NCBI GenBank assembly: GCA_947469485.1
Contig: CANIPU010000005.1
Span: 1-64,000 of the forward strand
Length of the DNA stretch: 64,000 nt
From: Chitinophagaceae bacterium
GTDB lineage: Bacteria; Bacteroidota; Bacteroidia; Chitinophagales; UBA10324
Direction of reading: 5' to 3'
The position numbers were made by a program, and so were the translations under genes. A model generated the notes under the pieces. The model was not told the DNA's origin and did no database searches. It worked only from the letters and a program-made list of their open reading frames with translations. Shown here piece by piece: positions 1 to 8,610 of this stretch. Within the stretch, counting starts at the first letter, position 1; each line of letters begins with the position of its first letter.

Positions 1-41
1 ACCTCTTCTGGCAACAGTGAAATAATTTGGCTTGCATCCAT
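1..41 (-). CDS. Start of an unidentified CDS, cut by the left edge (possibly a transposase)
   Basis: On the minus strand an ATG at 41 opens a frame that stays open to the window edge and encodes MDASQIISLLPEE. That is only 13 full codons, so the call is weak. The start resembles the N-termini of some Bacteroidota IS transposases as I remember them, which would suit the repeat-rich DNA next to it, but no catalytic motif is visible. It could also be chance. The sequence to the left would settle it. Confidence 0.3.
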   Translation of the reverse strand, partial: MDASQIISLLPEE

Positions 42-321
42 GTCGCAAACCTCTTGTTCGAACAATTTAATTTTCTAAATCCTTCTTGTTAGTTATACTG
101 AAAATCATTCCTTTGTGCAGTCTTCCGAACAGTTGTGGTGAAAACACCAAGCAGGGGCGGGATAGGAGAAACACCAACACACTAAAAAGATTTATTAAGA
201 GAAAACAAAAGAGGAGAAAATATTTTGAAATGTTCATGGGTGTAAAAATAATTTAAGTATTAGTTTTTTATTTTGTCAGAAAATATCATCAAACAATAAA
301 TCGTTTATCAAATAAAAAATT
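42..321. other. Non-coding spacer upstream of the amine oxidase
   Basis: No convincing coding frame lies here. The stretch is AT-rich and holds the first copy of a 45-bp direct repeat (135-179) containing the small palindrome TGGTG-AAAA-CACCA. I see no clear TAnnTTTG promoter in front of the amine oxidase gene. Confidence 0.6.
135..179 (+). repeat. 45-bp direct repeat, copy 1
   Basis: This copy matches 1770-1814 at 39 of 45 positions in the same orientation. Both contain TGGTGAAAACACCA, able to form a 5-bp stem with an AAAA loop, then GCAGGGGCG and later AAACACCAACA. The two copies bracket the amine oxidase gene. They may be boundaries of a small cassette, or a dispersed intergenic repeat. 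Confidence 0.75.
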
Positions 322-1689
322 ATGACAAGAATGAATCGTCGTCGGTTTGTAAAAAATGTTGCGCTAGCTTCTCCGATTTTATTGGCCCCGGAATTACTTG
401 CGGGTTGCAATAAACTAAAAATACCCAAGGGCAGTTACTCAGGAAAAATAATTGTGATTGGAGCGGGTGCGGCAGGAATGGTTGCTGCGAAATTATTAAC
501 CGAACGAAATGTGGATGTGTTGGTATTGGAAGCCGCTTCAGTGCATGGAGGTCGCGTTTTGCCGCTCAATGATTTTGCTTCGTTTCCTGTAGAACTCGGA
601 GCAGAAGAAGTACATGGGCACCGAACCCGCTGGTATCAGATTGTTAAAGATGCGAATGCTGATTTCATTAATGAGCCGGGTGAGAATTATTATTTCCTGG
701 ATTCAAAGGTTCAAATTGAAAGCAAAATCAGAAATGATGCTGAATCCTCTAAAGCATTGGATATGGTGGCTGCAATGGATACTTATTCGGGCGGAGAAAT
801 AACTGCCGAGCAATATTCAATTAACAATGGTGTAACAGCCCATGTAAAATTTATTGACGATGCACAAGTAGGAGGTGAGTTTGGAACCAGCATGGACCGA
901 TTGAGTTTTTCAGGAGTAAAAACCTCCAATGATTTATGGAGCGCAGGTAACAATAATTACATGATTAAAAATAAATCGTTGCTCTCAGTACTCGATAATT
1001 ATTGTAGCAATATGTTGTCGAAAATTATTTATGATACACAGGTCGTAAGTATTGATTACAGTCAGCCGAAAATTATTCTCACCGACCAGAATGGTTCAAC
1101 TTATGAAGCCGATAAAGTGATTATCGCAGTGCCGCTTACTGTACTTCAGCAAAACAGCATTGCTTTTACGCCGGCTTTGCCTGCAACAAAAATTTCTGCC
1201 ATCAACGGAATAGGAATAGGAGCCGGAATGAAAATTATTCTGAAGTTCAATGCGGCATTTTGGCAAAATGATTTGGGTTCGCTTTACAGCGATGGTGTAG
1301 TGCCCGAATACTGGCCAACTGCTCTTGAGAAAAGCACGAGCGATTTTCTGCTCACTGCATTTGTAATGGGAAGTTTTGCCGAATATCTGAGCGCGCAGGG
1401 AAGCAATGCTGTTACACTTTGCCTTACACAATTAGATGCAGCATATGCCGGTGCAGCCACTGCACATTTTACCGATTCACATATCATTGACTGGAGCTTG
1501 CAACCATTCATTGGAGGGGCTTATTCATTTCCAACGCAAACAAGCAACCAACCGCGAACCGACCTTGCAGCTTCAGTAAGCGACAAATTATATTTTGCCG
1601 GCGAGGCAACCAATACCGAAGGAAGTTTTGCCACTGTGCACGGTGCAGTGGATAGTGCTTTTAAAGTGGTGGAAGAAATATTGAGTTAA
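322..1689 (+). CDS. Flavin amine oxidase family protein, Tat-exported lipoprotein
   Basis: FAD-dependent amine oxidase (monoamine/polyamine or L-amino acid oxidase type) expected to deaminate an amine, giving aldehyde or keto acid, ammonia and H2O2. The dinucleotide motif GAGAAG lies at residues 47-52, with E70 at the expected ribose-binding position and GGR at 76-78. The C-terminal FAD motif is LYFAGEATNTEGSFATVHGA. The N-terminus has a twin-arginine pattern (NRRRFVKN) followed by a lipobox LAGC with C29, so a folded, cofactor-loaded protein anchored outside the inner membrane is likely. 455 residues is normal for the family. It stands alone between two copies of a 45-bp repeat and looks more GC-rich than its neighbours, which hints at transfer. 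The substrate cannot be read from sequence. Confidence 0.85.
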   Translation: MTRMNRRRFVKNVALASPILLAPELLAGCNKLKIPKGSYSGKIIVIGAGAAGMVAAKLLTERNVDVLVLEAASVHGGRVLPLNDFASFPVELGAEEVHGHRTRWYQIVKDANADFINEPGENYYFLDSKVQIESKIRNDAESSKALDMVAAMDTYSGGEITAEQYSINNGVTAHVKFIDDAQVGGEFGTSMDRLSFSGVKTSNDLWSAGNNNYMIKNKSLLSVLDNYCSNMLSKIIYDTQVVSIDYSQPKIILTDQNGSTYEADKVIIAVPLTVLQQNSIAFTPALPATKISAINGIGIGAGMKIILKFNAAFWQNDLGSLYSDGVVPEYWPTALEKSTSDFLLTAFVMGSFAEYLSAQGSNAVTLCLTQLDAAYAGAATAHFTDSHIIDWSLQPFIGGAYSFPTQTSNQPRTDLAASVSDKLYFAGEATNTEGSFATVHGAVDSAFKVVEEILS

Positions 1690-1769
1690 GGAAATATTTT
1701 CTTCCTGCCTTTTTGTTTTTAATTATATTGTGAGCGCAGTTTCGGTTTGTGAGGCCACGAAAAAACCTG

Positions 1770-1814
1770 CTGGTGAAAACACCATGCAGGGGCGCAATAG
1801 GGAAAACACCAACA
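1770..1814 (+). repeat. 45-bp direct repeat, copy 2
   Basis: Second copy of the element at 135-179 (39 of 45 identical), 80 bp downstream of the amine oxidase stop. It keeps the TGGTG-AAAA-CACCA hairpin and the GCAGGGGCG core. Confidence 0.75.
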
Positions 1815-1892
1815 TAATAAAAAAAATAGAATTTTATTTTGAGAGGAATAAACTTCACCGATAAGAATAAATTTATACCGAGAAATAAAAAA

Positions 1893-1943
1893 ACCGACTG
1901 CAAGTCGGAATAATTAAAACAACTCGGCGGCACTCCGAGCTGA
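1893..1943. repeat. Pair of REP-like palindromes
   Basis: CCGACT-GCA-AGTCGG forms a perfect 6-bp stem with a 3-nt loop. About 17 nt later CTCGG ... CCGAG forms a second short stem. Short GC-rich stems around a GCA-type loop in AT-rich spacer DNA resemble the REP elements tied to RAYT transposases in Bacteroidota. No RAYT gene is visible here, so the family assignment is inference. Confidence 0.5.
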
Positions 1944-2014
1944 ACTGAGAAAGCTAAAGCTCCTAAAAGAACAGCCGATATTTTTTTTCTTTCTAAAAAT
2001 TAAAAACACACAAA

Positions 2015-3685
2015 ATGAAAAAGAAAATTTTACTTAGCGTAATTGCAGTTAGCATTTTATCAATTATTTTAATAATTGGTTGTAAAAAGGAACTTAGTAA
2101 TCCCAATGACCCATTAAATAATTTAGCTCAAATGAGATGGGAAGGTCTCTCTGGTATAAGAGCTGAGAATGGGATGTTGGTTTTTGATAGCAGGGAATCA
2201 TTCAATAGAACTTTAGAAATATTGGCTCGTGAAGATACATCAAAGGAATACTTTAAAGAATACAATTCAACAAGTACAACAGTTTATAGTAGTGGAGGTG
2301 GTGATAGTGATGTTACTACCACTACTGCTACTGTTGCTTTTGGTAATCTTGTAAGTGGCGTAATAAAAGTTGATTCGACTAAGGGTGACACAACTGTTTA
2401 TGACCCGACTGAATCAATAATTTACGATAGGGTTTTAGATGATTTTGAAAGAAAATTTGATTTTAAATCTTTAAGGAAAGATATTGAAAACAGAGAAATA
2501 GAATATTTGGATGGAGGAAGTGTGGGAGATGACCCTACACATCATTTTATTGCAAATGAGTATTTGCGAACTGTTTTAAATCCAGATTTAGAAGTTCAAA
2601 TTGGGGATACGATTGTAAGGTTTGTTAATGAATACAGATATATATTAATTGCAGATGGAGATTATAGGACATTGGAAGAAATAAGAAAGAATCCATTGGA
2701 CTATAATCATTTTCCAAATGTGTTAGAGCGTTCTGTTTTGGGAGAAATCTATTGGTCAGGATATAAAACAGATGGAGATTGTGATGCAAATTTTTCTATT
2801 TATGAGCAACCTTCAGAGATTTTTTCCTTTACCGACCATTCAACTTCTTCAACCACGATTACAAATTATGATTGGAATTTTGGAGACGGGTCACCTCATT
2901 CTTTGGCACAAAATCCGACTCATGCTTATACGGATGGAGCAACTACACATACTGTTACATTAGCAATATATTGCTCTTCTGACCATTGTTCTTCAAGCTA
3001 TGTCTATACTATTTATGATTGTTGGGCTCACTTTACATATACCATGCAGGATTTAAAAGTAAATTTTAATGCAATAAATTTTGGTGCTCCTTATTACTTT
3101 ACTTATGCATGGGATTTTGGCGATGGAGGAACTGCATCAACTCAGGATGCAACACATCTTTTTGCATTGCCAGGAATTAAACATGTTTGTTTAACTGTAA
3201 CGAATAATATAACTGGATGTGTAAGCGACCCTGTTTGTCAGGATATTACTGTAACTGCTCCGGTTATTGGTACATGTAAGGGAACGATGGAAACTTGGGG
3301 AGGGGCGGTTTATGCAAATAATTCAAACAAAAAATTTGATTGTAAATTATGGGTCTGTAATAATTGGATGGTTAGTGAAGTTGGAACTAAAACGATTAAT
3401 TACAAAAAGAAATCGAATGGTAATTGGGCTGAGGATAAAGCAACAACATTGCATGACCAAATTTGGGGAGATTTTTATGATGTAGATTGCAACAACCGAA
3501 TGAATGTTCCATTGACAGGGGCATATGTTGATGATGGAACTACAGCAAAATCAATAACTACAACATGGGGACCTTCTCATTTTTGGAGTTCGGGTGTTCA
3601 TACAATTTATGTTCATCAGCTTGGGCTTCACTCTTTACATTATGTAAATTCTGAAACGGCAGTTTATTTAAATCTCTGGCAATAG
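2015..3685 (+). CDS. PKD-domain lipoprotein
   Basis: The signal peptide ends in a lipobox-like IIGC (C23) followed by KKE, so this is probably an outer-membrane or surface lipoprotein. Residues 40-250 match no family I know. Two PKD domains follow, at roughly 256-325 and 336-414, each with the typical WNFGDG or WDFGDG motif. The remaining C-terminal 140 residues (from about TCKGTMETWGG) are unrecognised and rich in aromatic residues. PKD domains usually mediate binding to proteins or glycans at the cell surface. There is no catalytic motif. A gene for a small barrel-like protein starts 12 bp after its stop, so the two are probably co-transcribed. Confidence 0.75.
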   Translation: MKKKILLSVIAVSILSIILIIGCKKELSNPNDPLNNLAQMRWEGLSGIRAENGMLVFDSRESFNRTLEILAREDTSKEYFKEYNSTSTTVYSSGGGDSDVTTTTATVAFGNLVSGVIKVDSTKGDTTVYDPTESIIYDRVLDDFERKFDFKSLRKDIENREIEYLDGGSVGDDPTHHFIANEYLRTVLNPDLEVQIGDTIVRFVNEYRYILIADGDYRTLEEIRKNPLDYNHFPNVLERSVLGEIYWSGYKTDGDCDANFSIYEQPSEIFSFTDHSTSSTTITNYDWNFGDGSPHSLAQNPTHAYTDGATTHTVTLAIYCSSDHCSSSYVYTIYDCWAHFTYTMQDLKVNFNAINFGAPYYFTYAWDFGDGGTASTQDATHLFALPGIKHVCLTVTNNITGCVSDPVCQDITVTAPVIGTCKGTMETWGGAVYANNSNKKFDCKLWVCNNWMVSEVGTKTINYKKKSNGNWAEDKATTLHDQIWGDFYDVDCNNRMNVPLTGAYVDDGTTAKSITTTWGPSHFWSSGVHTIYVHQLGLHSLHYVNSETAVYLNLWQ

Positions 3686-3697
3686 AAAATTAATGTC

Positions 3698-4564
3698 GTG
3701 AGGAGAACGATATTAATTTTGGTAATTATTTTTTTGACAACTACAGGAAAGTCCTTTGCACAGAAAGGACTTTCCTTTGGTTTATCAGTTGATTATTCTA
3801 ATAATTATTTAAAAGTTGATAAGCAAAATTCAAGTGGTATGAATTTAAAATCAACTTCAGATTGGATGTTTAAAGGTCAATTGAAATTCAATTATGATAT
3901 AACTAAAAGATTTTACCTATCAAGTGGAATAGGAATTCATAAAGAGAGAATTGCTGTTAACTGGTATAAACCATATATACCCTATTCTGAAATCAATAAC
4001 AAGAATTTTCATGTTGATGTTTTTTCTGAAAATTTAAGACCAAATTTTTTTCTTCCTATTTCAATAGGTTATAAAGTTGGAAATGAAAAGAAGTGCATGT
4101 TTACTGTTGAAGCAGGATTGATGGCGAGTTTATCGGGAGGTAATTTTGGGAAACCGATTGCAAGTGGCAGCCAACATTTTAGTCATTCCTATCAAGAAGG
4201 AGATTCTGTTTACCTTGAAAGATGGTATTCTAACTATACTTATGTAAAACCGATTGCCATAAATCTCATTTCTAAAATTGGAATAACTTTTACTTCGAAA
4301 AGAGAATCTGTTTTTGATATTCATTTGCTAATATCAAAGGGGTTGATAAAAACAATTACGGGCGACCTAAAATATTTTTCAAAGGCAAGTTCAACAATTG
4401 ATTATTTAAGTTTCATTTATACGAATCCTACTCCGAATGAAACTTATAATTTCTTTAACAGAGGTTCACAATATGGTTTGGGAATTTCCTATATGATAAA
4501 TTGGAATGAGTTAAAGAAAAATAAAAGATTGGAAAAGGAATATGAAAATCAAGAAGGGAAATAA
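3698..4564 (+). CDS. Probable outer-membrane beta-barrel protein (PorT/OMP_b-brl-like)
   Basis: The start is GTG: the ATG at 3693 runs into a stop after one codon, while the GTG frame gives a proper signal peptide (MRRTILILVIIFLTTTGKSFAQ). The mature 266 residues alternate short amphipathic strands and turns with many aromatic residues, as in Bacteroidota outer-membrane barrels (FYLSSGIGIHKER, FFLPISIGYKVG, YGLGISYMINW). No family-specific motif is certain. It follows the PKD lipoprotein by 12 bp and is followed by a strong terminator, suggesting a two-gene unit of surface lipoprotein plus barrel. Confidence 0.6.
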   Translation: MRRTILILVIIFLTTTGKSFAQKGLSFGLSVDYSNNYLKVDKQNSSGMNLKSTSDWMFKGQLKFNYDITKRFYLSSGIGIHKERIAVNWYKPYIPYSEINNKNFHVDVFSENLRPNFFLPISIGYKVGNEKKCMFTVEAGLMASLSGGNFGKPIASGSQHFSHSYQEGDSVYLERWYSNYTYVKPIAINLISKIGITFTSKRESVFDIHLLISKGLIKTITGDLKYFSKASSTIDYLSFIYTNPTPNETYNFFNRGSQYGLGISYMINWNELKKNKRLEKEYENQEGK

Positions 4565-4586
4565 ATTTTTCTTAAAGAAAAAAATT

Positions 4587-4615
4587 AAAGCCGCACTAAC
4601 ACTGCGGCTTTTTTT
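4587..4615 (+). terminator. Rho-independent terminator
   Basis: AAAGCCGCA-CTAACAC-TGCGGCTTT forms a perfect 9-bp stem with a run of T after it. It closes the PKD lipoprotein/barrel unit. Confidence 0.9.
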
Positions 4616-4639
4616 GTGAGAGCAAATGAGTGCGTCAGC

Positions 4640-4762
4640 CGCAAGAAGGATTGAAGGGAAAATCCTTTTATTGTAATCAATAAAAGATTGGAATGACAGC
4701 CTGACCGCTTGCATTGTAATCAATGCTTGGGGGCTTGCCCTAATTATTTTACTGAGTGAATT
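4640..4762. repeat. Cluster of palindromes sharing an ATTGTAATCAAT core
   Basis: Two hairpins share the core ATTG-TAAT-CAAT: one has stem CTTTTATTG/CAATAAAAG (9 bp, about 4664-4690) and the other GCATTG/CAATGC (about 4712-4727). A third, GTGAAT-TGT-ATTCAC, lies at the ALDH 3' end. The repeated core with different flanks suggests a folded intergenic repeat, possibly doubling as the ALDH terminator region. Confidence 0.6.
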
Positions 4763-4766
4763 GTAT

Positions 4767-6341
4767 TCACACATCAAACTTAATTCCCTGCGCGAGGGGG
4801 AGTGAGTTGCCGTAGTTGATGGTGTTGGTTTGACGGCGCATGTAGAGTTTCCAACTGTCGCTGCCTGATTCGCGCCCGCCACCGGTTTCTTTTTCGCCAC
4901 CGAATGCGCCACCGATTTCGGCTCCGCTGGTTCCGATGTTTACATTGGCAATGCCGCAATCGCTACCGGCAGTGGAGAGGTATTTTTCTGCCTCGAGCAT
5001 ATTTTCGGTGAAGATGGCTGACGACAAACCCTGCGGAACATCGTTTTGCAGGTGAATGGCTTGGTCGAGATTTTTATATTTCATGAGGTAAAGAATGGGC
5101 GCGAAGGTTTCTTCTTTTACAATGTGCAAATTCCCTTTCACCTCAATGATGCATGGCTGCACATAGCAACCGCTTTGGTATCCCTTGCCCGACATGACAC
5201 TGCCGCCGAATAAAATTTTTCCGCCTTGTGCCTGCGCAATCTGAATGGCTTCGGTGAACTGGCGCACGGCATCTTTATCAATGAGCGGACCGACATGGTT
5301 GTTTGTATCGAGCGGGTCGCCGATGGTGAGTTGCGAATAAACTTTGAGGAGCCGCTCTTTCACTTTGTTGTAATTTTTTTCGTGAATGATTAAGCGGCGT
5401 GTGGAGGTGCAGCGCTGACCGGCAGTGCCGACGGCTCCGAATGCAACGGCACGAATGGCTAAATCAAGATTTGCATTTTCGGAAATGATAATGGCATTGT
5501 TGCCGCCGAGTTCGAGAATGGTTTTTCCGAATCGCTCGCCAACAATTTTTGCCACATGCCGACCCACGCGGGTTGAACCTGTTACACTTAGCAACGGAAG
5601 GCGGGCATCTTTTAAAATTTCGTCGCCTATTTCTTTTCCGCTTCCGATTATTAATGAAAGAACTCCTTCAGGAATTTTATTGTCGCGCAAAACTTTTTCC
5701 ATCAGTTGATGAACTGCCACTGCGCAGATTGGAGTTTTGGAAGATGGTTTCCATAACACGACATCGCCGCACACCAATGCGAGCATTGCATTCCAACTCC
5801 ACACTGCAACCGGAAAATTAAATGCGCTGACAACTCCGACCACACCAAGGGGATGATACTGCTCGTACATGCGGTGATTGGGGCGCTCGCTGTGCATGCT
5901 CAAACCATATAACTGGCGCGAAAGTCCGACTGCGAAATCGCAGATGTCAATCATCTCTTGTACTTCGCCGAGACCTTCCTGCAAGCTTTTTCCCATCTCG
6001 TAAGAAACTAATTGTCCGAGTGGTTCTTTATAGTTGCGCAGTTCATTTCCCATCTGGCGAACAATTTCGCCGCGCTTAGGGGCAGGAATCAATCGCCATT
6101 GTTTGAATGCGTTTTCTGCTATTGTTAAAATTTTATCGAGGTCGGCTTTGGTTGCCTGTTTTACAGAACCAATCAGTTGCGAATCAACCGGAGAATAGGA
6201 GTGTAGCACTTCGCCGCTTGTCTTGAGCCAATCAACTCCTGTGCTTGCGCCGGAACTAAGTTGTTTGAGTTTTAATGCTTTTAAAAAATTATGATTTACA
6301 GTTTTTGATTTCGCTTTTGGTTTTGCTGGTGCTTCTATCAT
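4767..6341 (-). CDS. amaB: ALDH7-family aldehyde dehydrogenase (alpha-aminoadipate semialdehyde dehydrogenase type)
   Basis: NAD-dependent oxidation of an aldehyde to the acid. Within the family the closest match is antiquitin (ALDH7), which oxidises L-2-aminoadipate 6-semialdehyde in lysine breakdown. The catalytic cysteine is C311 in GQRCTSTRR, the general-base glutamate is E277 in LELGGNN, and the NAD-binding SVTGSTRVG is at 252-260. The C-terminal NIGTSGAEIGGAFGGEKETG and MRRQTNTINYG are hallmarks of ALDH7. 524 residues is slightly above the usual 500-510. The extra N-terminal 20-30 residues are Lys/Ala-rich, so translation may begin further in. It is a single-gene unit with GC-richer codon use than its neighbours. 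The lysine role is inferred from family; no other lysine catabolic gene is near. Confidence 0.85.
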   Translation of the reverse strand: MIEAPAKPKAKSKTVNHNFLKALKLKQLSSGASTGVDWLKTSGEVLHSYSPVDSQLIGSVKQATKADLDKILTIAENAFKQWRLIPAPKRGEIVRQMGNELRNYKEPLGQLVSYEMGKSLQEGLGEVQEMIDICDFAVGLSRQLYGLSMHSERPNHRMYEQYHPLGVVGVVSAFNFPVAVWSWNAMLALVCGDVVLWKPSSKTPICAVAVHQLMEKVLRDNKIPEGVLSLIIGSGKEIGDEILKDARLPLLSVTGSTRVGRHVAKIVGERFGKTILELGGNNAIIISENANLDLAIRAVAFGAVGTAGQRCTSTRRLIIHEKNYNKVKERLLKVYSQLTIGDPLDTNNHVGPLIDKDAVRQFTEAIQIAQAQGGKILFGGSVMSGKGYQSGCYVQPCIIEVKGNLHIVKEETFAPILYLMKYKNLDQAIHLQNDVPQGLSSAIFTENMLEAEKYLSTAGSDCGIANVNIGTSGAEIGGAFGGEKETGGGRESGSDSWKLYMRRQTNTINYGNSLPLAQGIKFDV

Positions 6342-6446
6342 TTGAAATGGAAATTTTGAGGATGCAATATTAGGTTGAAAAAGTGTTTAGACGAAAGTTT
6401 AGAATGTTTTGAATGTTAAGAAAGATGCTGAATGAGAATGGTAGAA

Positions 6447-8507
6447 TTATTTTGATATAAACTTTTCGCATTCCATCAGTCTCGTTCTTGAAAACTCGTG
6501 TTGCGGATTGTATTGAAGCGCTGTTTCAAAATACTTTTTTGCTTCGGTGTAATTTTTCTTTTGCATTTCAATTACTCCTGCATTTGCATAAGCTTCCACA
6601 TAATCAGGTTTGAATTTTATTGCCTTGATGTAATATTCTGAAGCTGCATCGTAATTATTTTTCTGGAAAAAATAATTTCCTTCATTGAGATAAGTATTAG
6701 CAAGATTACTTGTTGCTAATTGATGTGTTGGTTGAAGGGCTAATGCTTTATTGAAATAAAATTCGGCGGAATCAAATTTTTGTAAAGCAAAATAAACCGT
6801 GCCGATATTATTATAAGCATCAGCATAAGTTGAATCGAGTTCAACTTGCTTTCTGAAAACTATCAATGCTGAATCTTCTTTCTTGTCAGTATGAAGTTTC
6901 GCTCCCTTTTTCTGTAACACTCCAAGCAGGTTATTTTTTGCCATTGCAAAATCTTTAACCCCAATTGATTTCTGGTAATAATATTCTGAGCTATCAGTTT
7001 GGTTTATCAGGTTGTAATAAGCGCCGAGATGATTAAATAGATCGGCAGTTGCGTAAACGGCTATTCCTCTTTTGAATAAATGAAAAGCGCTATCGAGTTT
7101 TTCCTTTTTGATGGTTTCGTCTTTTGAAGTATCGGCTTCTGTCATCAGGATGGAACCATAATTCAGAGTTGCTTTCACGCTGTTCGGAACCTTTGGTTCA
7201 TCAGCAGCGAAAATTGATTTATTGCTTTTCCAATCGAAATTTCTTTCGAAAGTTTCAAATGAATAGAAACCTGTCAGGATTAAAACTACAATGAAAATCG
7301 TTAGCTTTCTTTTTGTTTCGTCTTTCTGAATTTTATAAAACATAAATAGTGTTCCGACCATCATCAGGCAAATTCCAATGGAAGGAAGAAATAAAAACCG
7401 GTCGGCGAATGGTGCACCAACATTGAAAAATAAATTGGAAACTAAAATTATGGGCAGTAACCAAATCAATAAAAGAAGTGCATGATATTGTTTTTTGAAA
7501 ATGGAAACAACAATCCATACACTCATTGCCGAAAACAACAGCAGAGAAAACCAAACCTGTGGTTGCGAAAAGTTTGAATACGGAATTGCGTTGTAGGTAT
7601 AGTCGTAAGATAGTGAGTATGGATAAAATGATTTAACGAGATAAAGGAGAAGAGCATAAAATATTGATGCAAGTTTTTCCGAACAAGAAGCAAGCAGGTA
7701 AGGATTGTTCATGATGTCATCGGAAACTCTATCACCAACTGTTCCGACAAATAATGAACGAATGAATAAATAAAACCCGGCGACAATGATGAATGGAATA
7801 AGTGAAATCAAAATTCGTTTCACTGTTGTTTCTTTATTCAACCACCAGGCAAGCGGCAACCAAACCAACAACAGAATTGCCTGCTCTTTTGATAATAATG
7901 CAAGAGCAAAAGCGAACAATGCGACAATTAAAAATAGCACCTTTTTCTCCTTCAATAATTTCATCCAGAAGAAAAAAGTGGCGAGAATAAAAAGCAGGCA
8001 AAGAATTTCATCGCGGCTTTTAATGTTTGCAACTACTTCGGTGTGCGAAGGATGTACAACAAATAAAAGTGCACCACCAAAAATTATCAGGGGAGATAAT
8101 GAAGGGAATAAAAGATAAAGTGTAAACAACAACAGTACGCAAGTCAAAGCATACAACAACACATTCATGATGTGCGCGAATGGCGCATTGTTTCCAAACA
8201 GTTCATGCTCGAGGGCAAATGTGATTAAAGAAAGCGGTCGATACCTGCCACCAGTTAAATCGCTGTTCCCCTGATTGTATCCATAAAAACTATCCTTCGT
8301 AAGCAAATCAGGAATTCCTGCAATTCCTTTTTGTACAACAGAGTTTGATTGAATAACGATGATATCATCGTAAACATATTCGTGATTGAAAGTGTTTGCA
8401 TAAATCCCGATGGCAACAAAAAATAAAACTATAGCCTGTAAATTTCTATTACCCAGTAACATATTGATAAAACCGGGGTGCTTTTTTTGAGAAGGAATTT
8501 TATTCAC
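6447..8507 (-). CDS. GT-C-type membrane glycosyltransferase with C-terminal TPR repeats (TMTC-like)
   Basis: About ten hydrophobic segments fill residues 22-410, followed by roughly 270 residues of TPR repeats (for example YADAYNNIGTVYFALQKFDS and YVEAYANAGVIEMQKKNYTE). The first loop carries an acidic pair D47-D48 in YVYDDI, where GT-C enzymes that use lipid-phosphate sugars have their catalytic acid. The layout matches the TMTC/protein O-mannosyltransferase-like family, which would transfer a sugar at the membrane while TPRs bind the target. Substrate and target are unknown. The gene is alone, with a terminator hairpin (8551-8582) between it and the next minus-strand gene upstream. Confidence 0.75.
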   Translation of the reverse strand: MNKIPSQKKHPGFINMLLGNRNLQAIVLFFVAIGIYANTFNHEYVYDDIIVIQSNSVVQKGIAGIPDLLTKDSFYGYNQGNSDLTGGRYRPLSLITFALEHELFGNNAPFAHIMNVLLYALTCVLLLFTLYLLFPSLSPLIIFGGALLFVVHPSHTEVVANIKSRDEILCLLFILATFFFWMKLLKEKKVLFLIVALFAFALALLSKEQAILLLVWLPLAWWLNKETTVKRILISLIPFIIVAGFYLFIRSLFVGTVGDRVSDDIMNNPYLLASCSEKLASIFYALLLYLVKSFYPYSLSYDYTYNAIPYSNFSQPQVWFSLLLFSAMSVWIVVSIFKKQYHALLLLIWLLPIILVSNLFFNVGAPFADRFLFLPSIGICLMMVGTLFMFYKIQKDETKRKLTIFIVVLILTGFYSFETFERNFDWKSNKSIFAADEPKVPNSVKATLNYGSILMTEADTSKDETIKKEKLDSAFHLFKRGIAVYATADLFNHLGAYYNLINQTDSSEYYYQKSIGVKDFAMAKNNLLGVLQKKGAKLHTDKKEDSALIVFRKQVELDSTYADAYNNIGTVYFALQKFDSAEFYFNKALALQPTHQLATSNLANTYLNEGNYFFQKNNYDAASEYYIKAIKFKPDYVEAYANAGVIEMQKKNYTEAKKYFETALQYNPQHEFSRTRLMECEKFISK

Positions 8508-8550
8508 AGCGAGTAAATATAAAAGTGTTTGTATTTCATATGCAAAAACA

Positions 8551-8582
8551 AAAGAGCTCTCCGGTTTTCCGGAGAGCTCTTT
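8551..8582 (-). terminator. Strong terminator hairpin
   Basis: AAAGAGCTCTCCGG-TTTT-CCGGAGAGCTCTTT is a perfect 14-bp stem. Read on the minus strand it follows the small membrane protein gene (8611-9030) and is trailed by a T-rich tract, so it ends that gene before the TPR protein gene begins. Confidence 0.9.
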
Positions 8583-8610
8583 CAGAAAATAAATTTTTTA
8601 AATTAGTTCT

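Larger units (their letters stand above)
1690..2014. other. Repeat- and palindrome-rich spacer without a gene
   Basis: No supported coding frame. It contains the second 45-bp direct repeat (1770-1814), two REP-like palindromes (within 1893-1943) and a T-run (about 1980-1988) shortly before the PKD lipoprotein gene. The T-run follows sequence with partial self-complementarity (CGGC ... GCCG), so a terminator or a folded leader is possible. Confidence 0.6.

Noticed and set aside
1893-1990. TPP riboswitch (CTGAGA-like string before the lipoprotein gene)
   Set aside because: The second conserved arm is missing and the downstream gene has no link to thiamine.
4511-4912. Minus-strand ORF of 133 codons
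   Set aside because: It overlaps the ALDH 3' end and terminator region in another frame and has low-complexity, unprotein-like composition.
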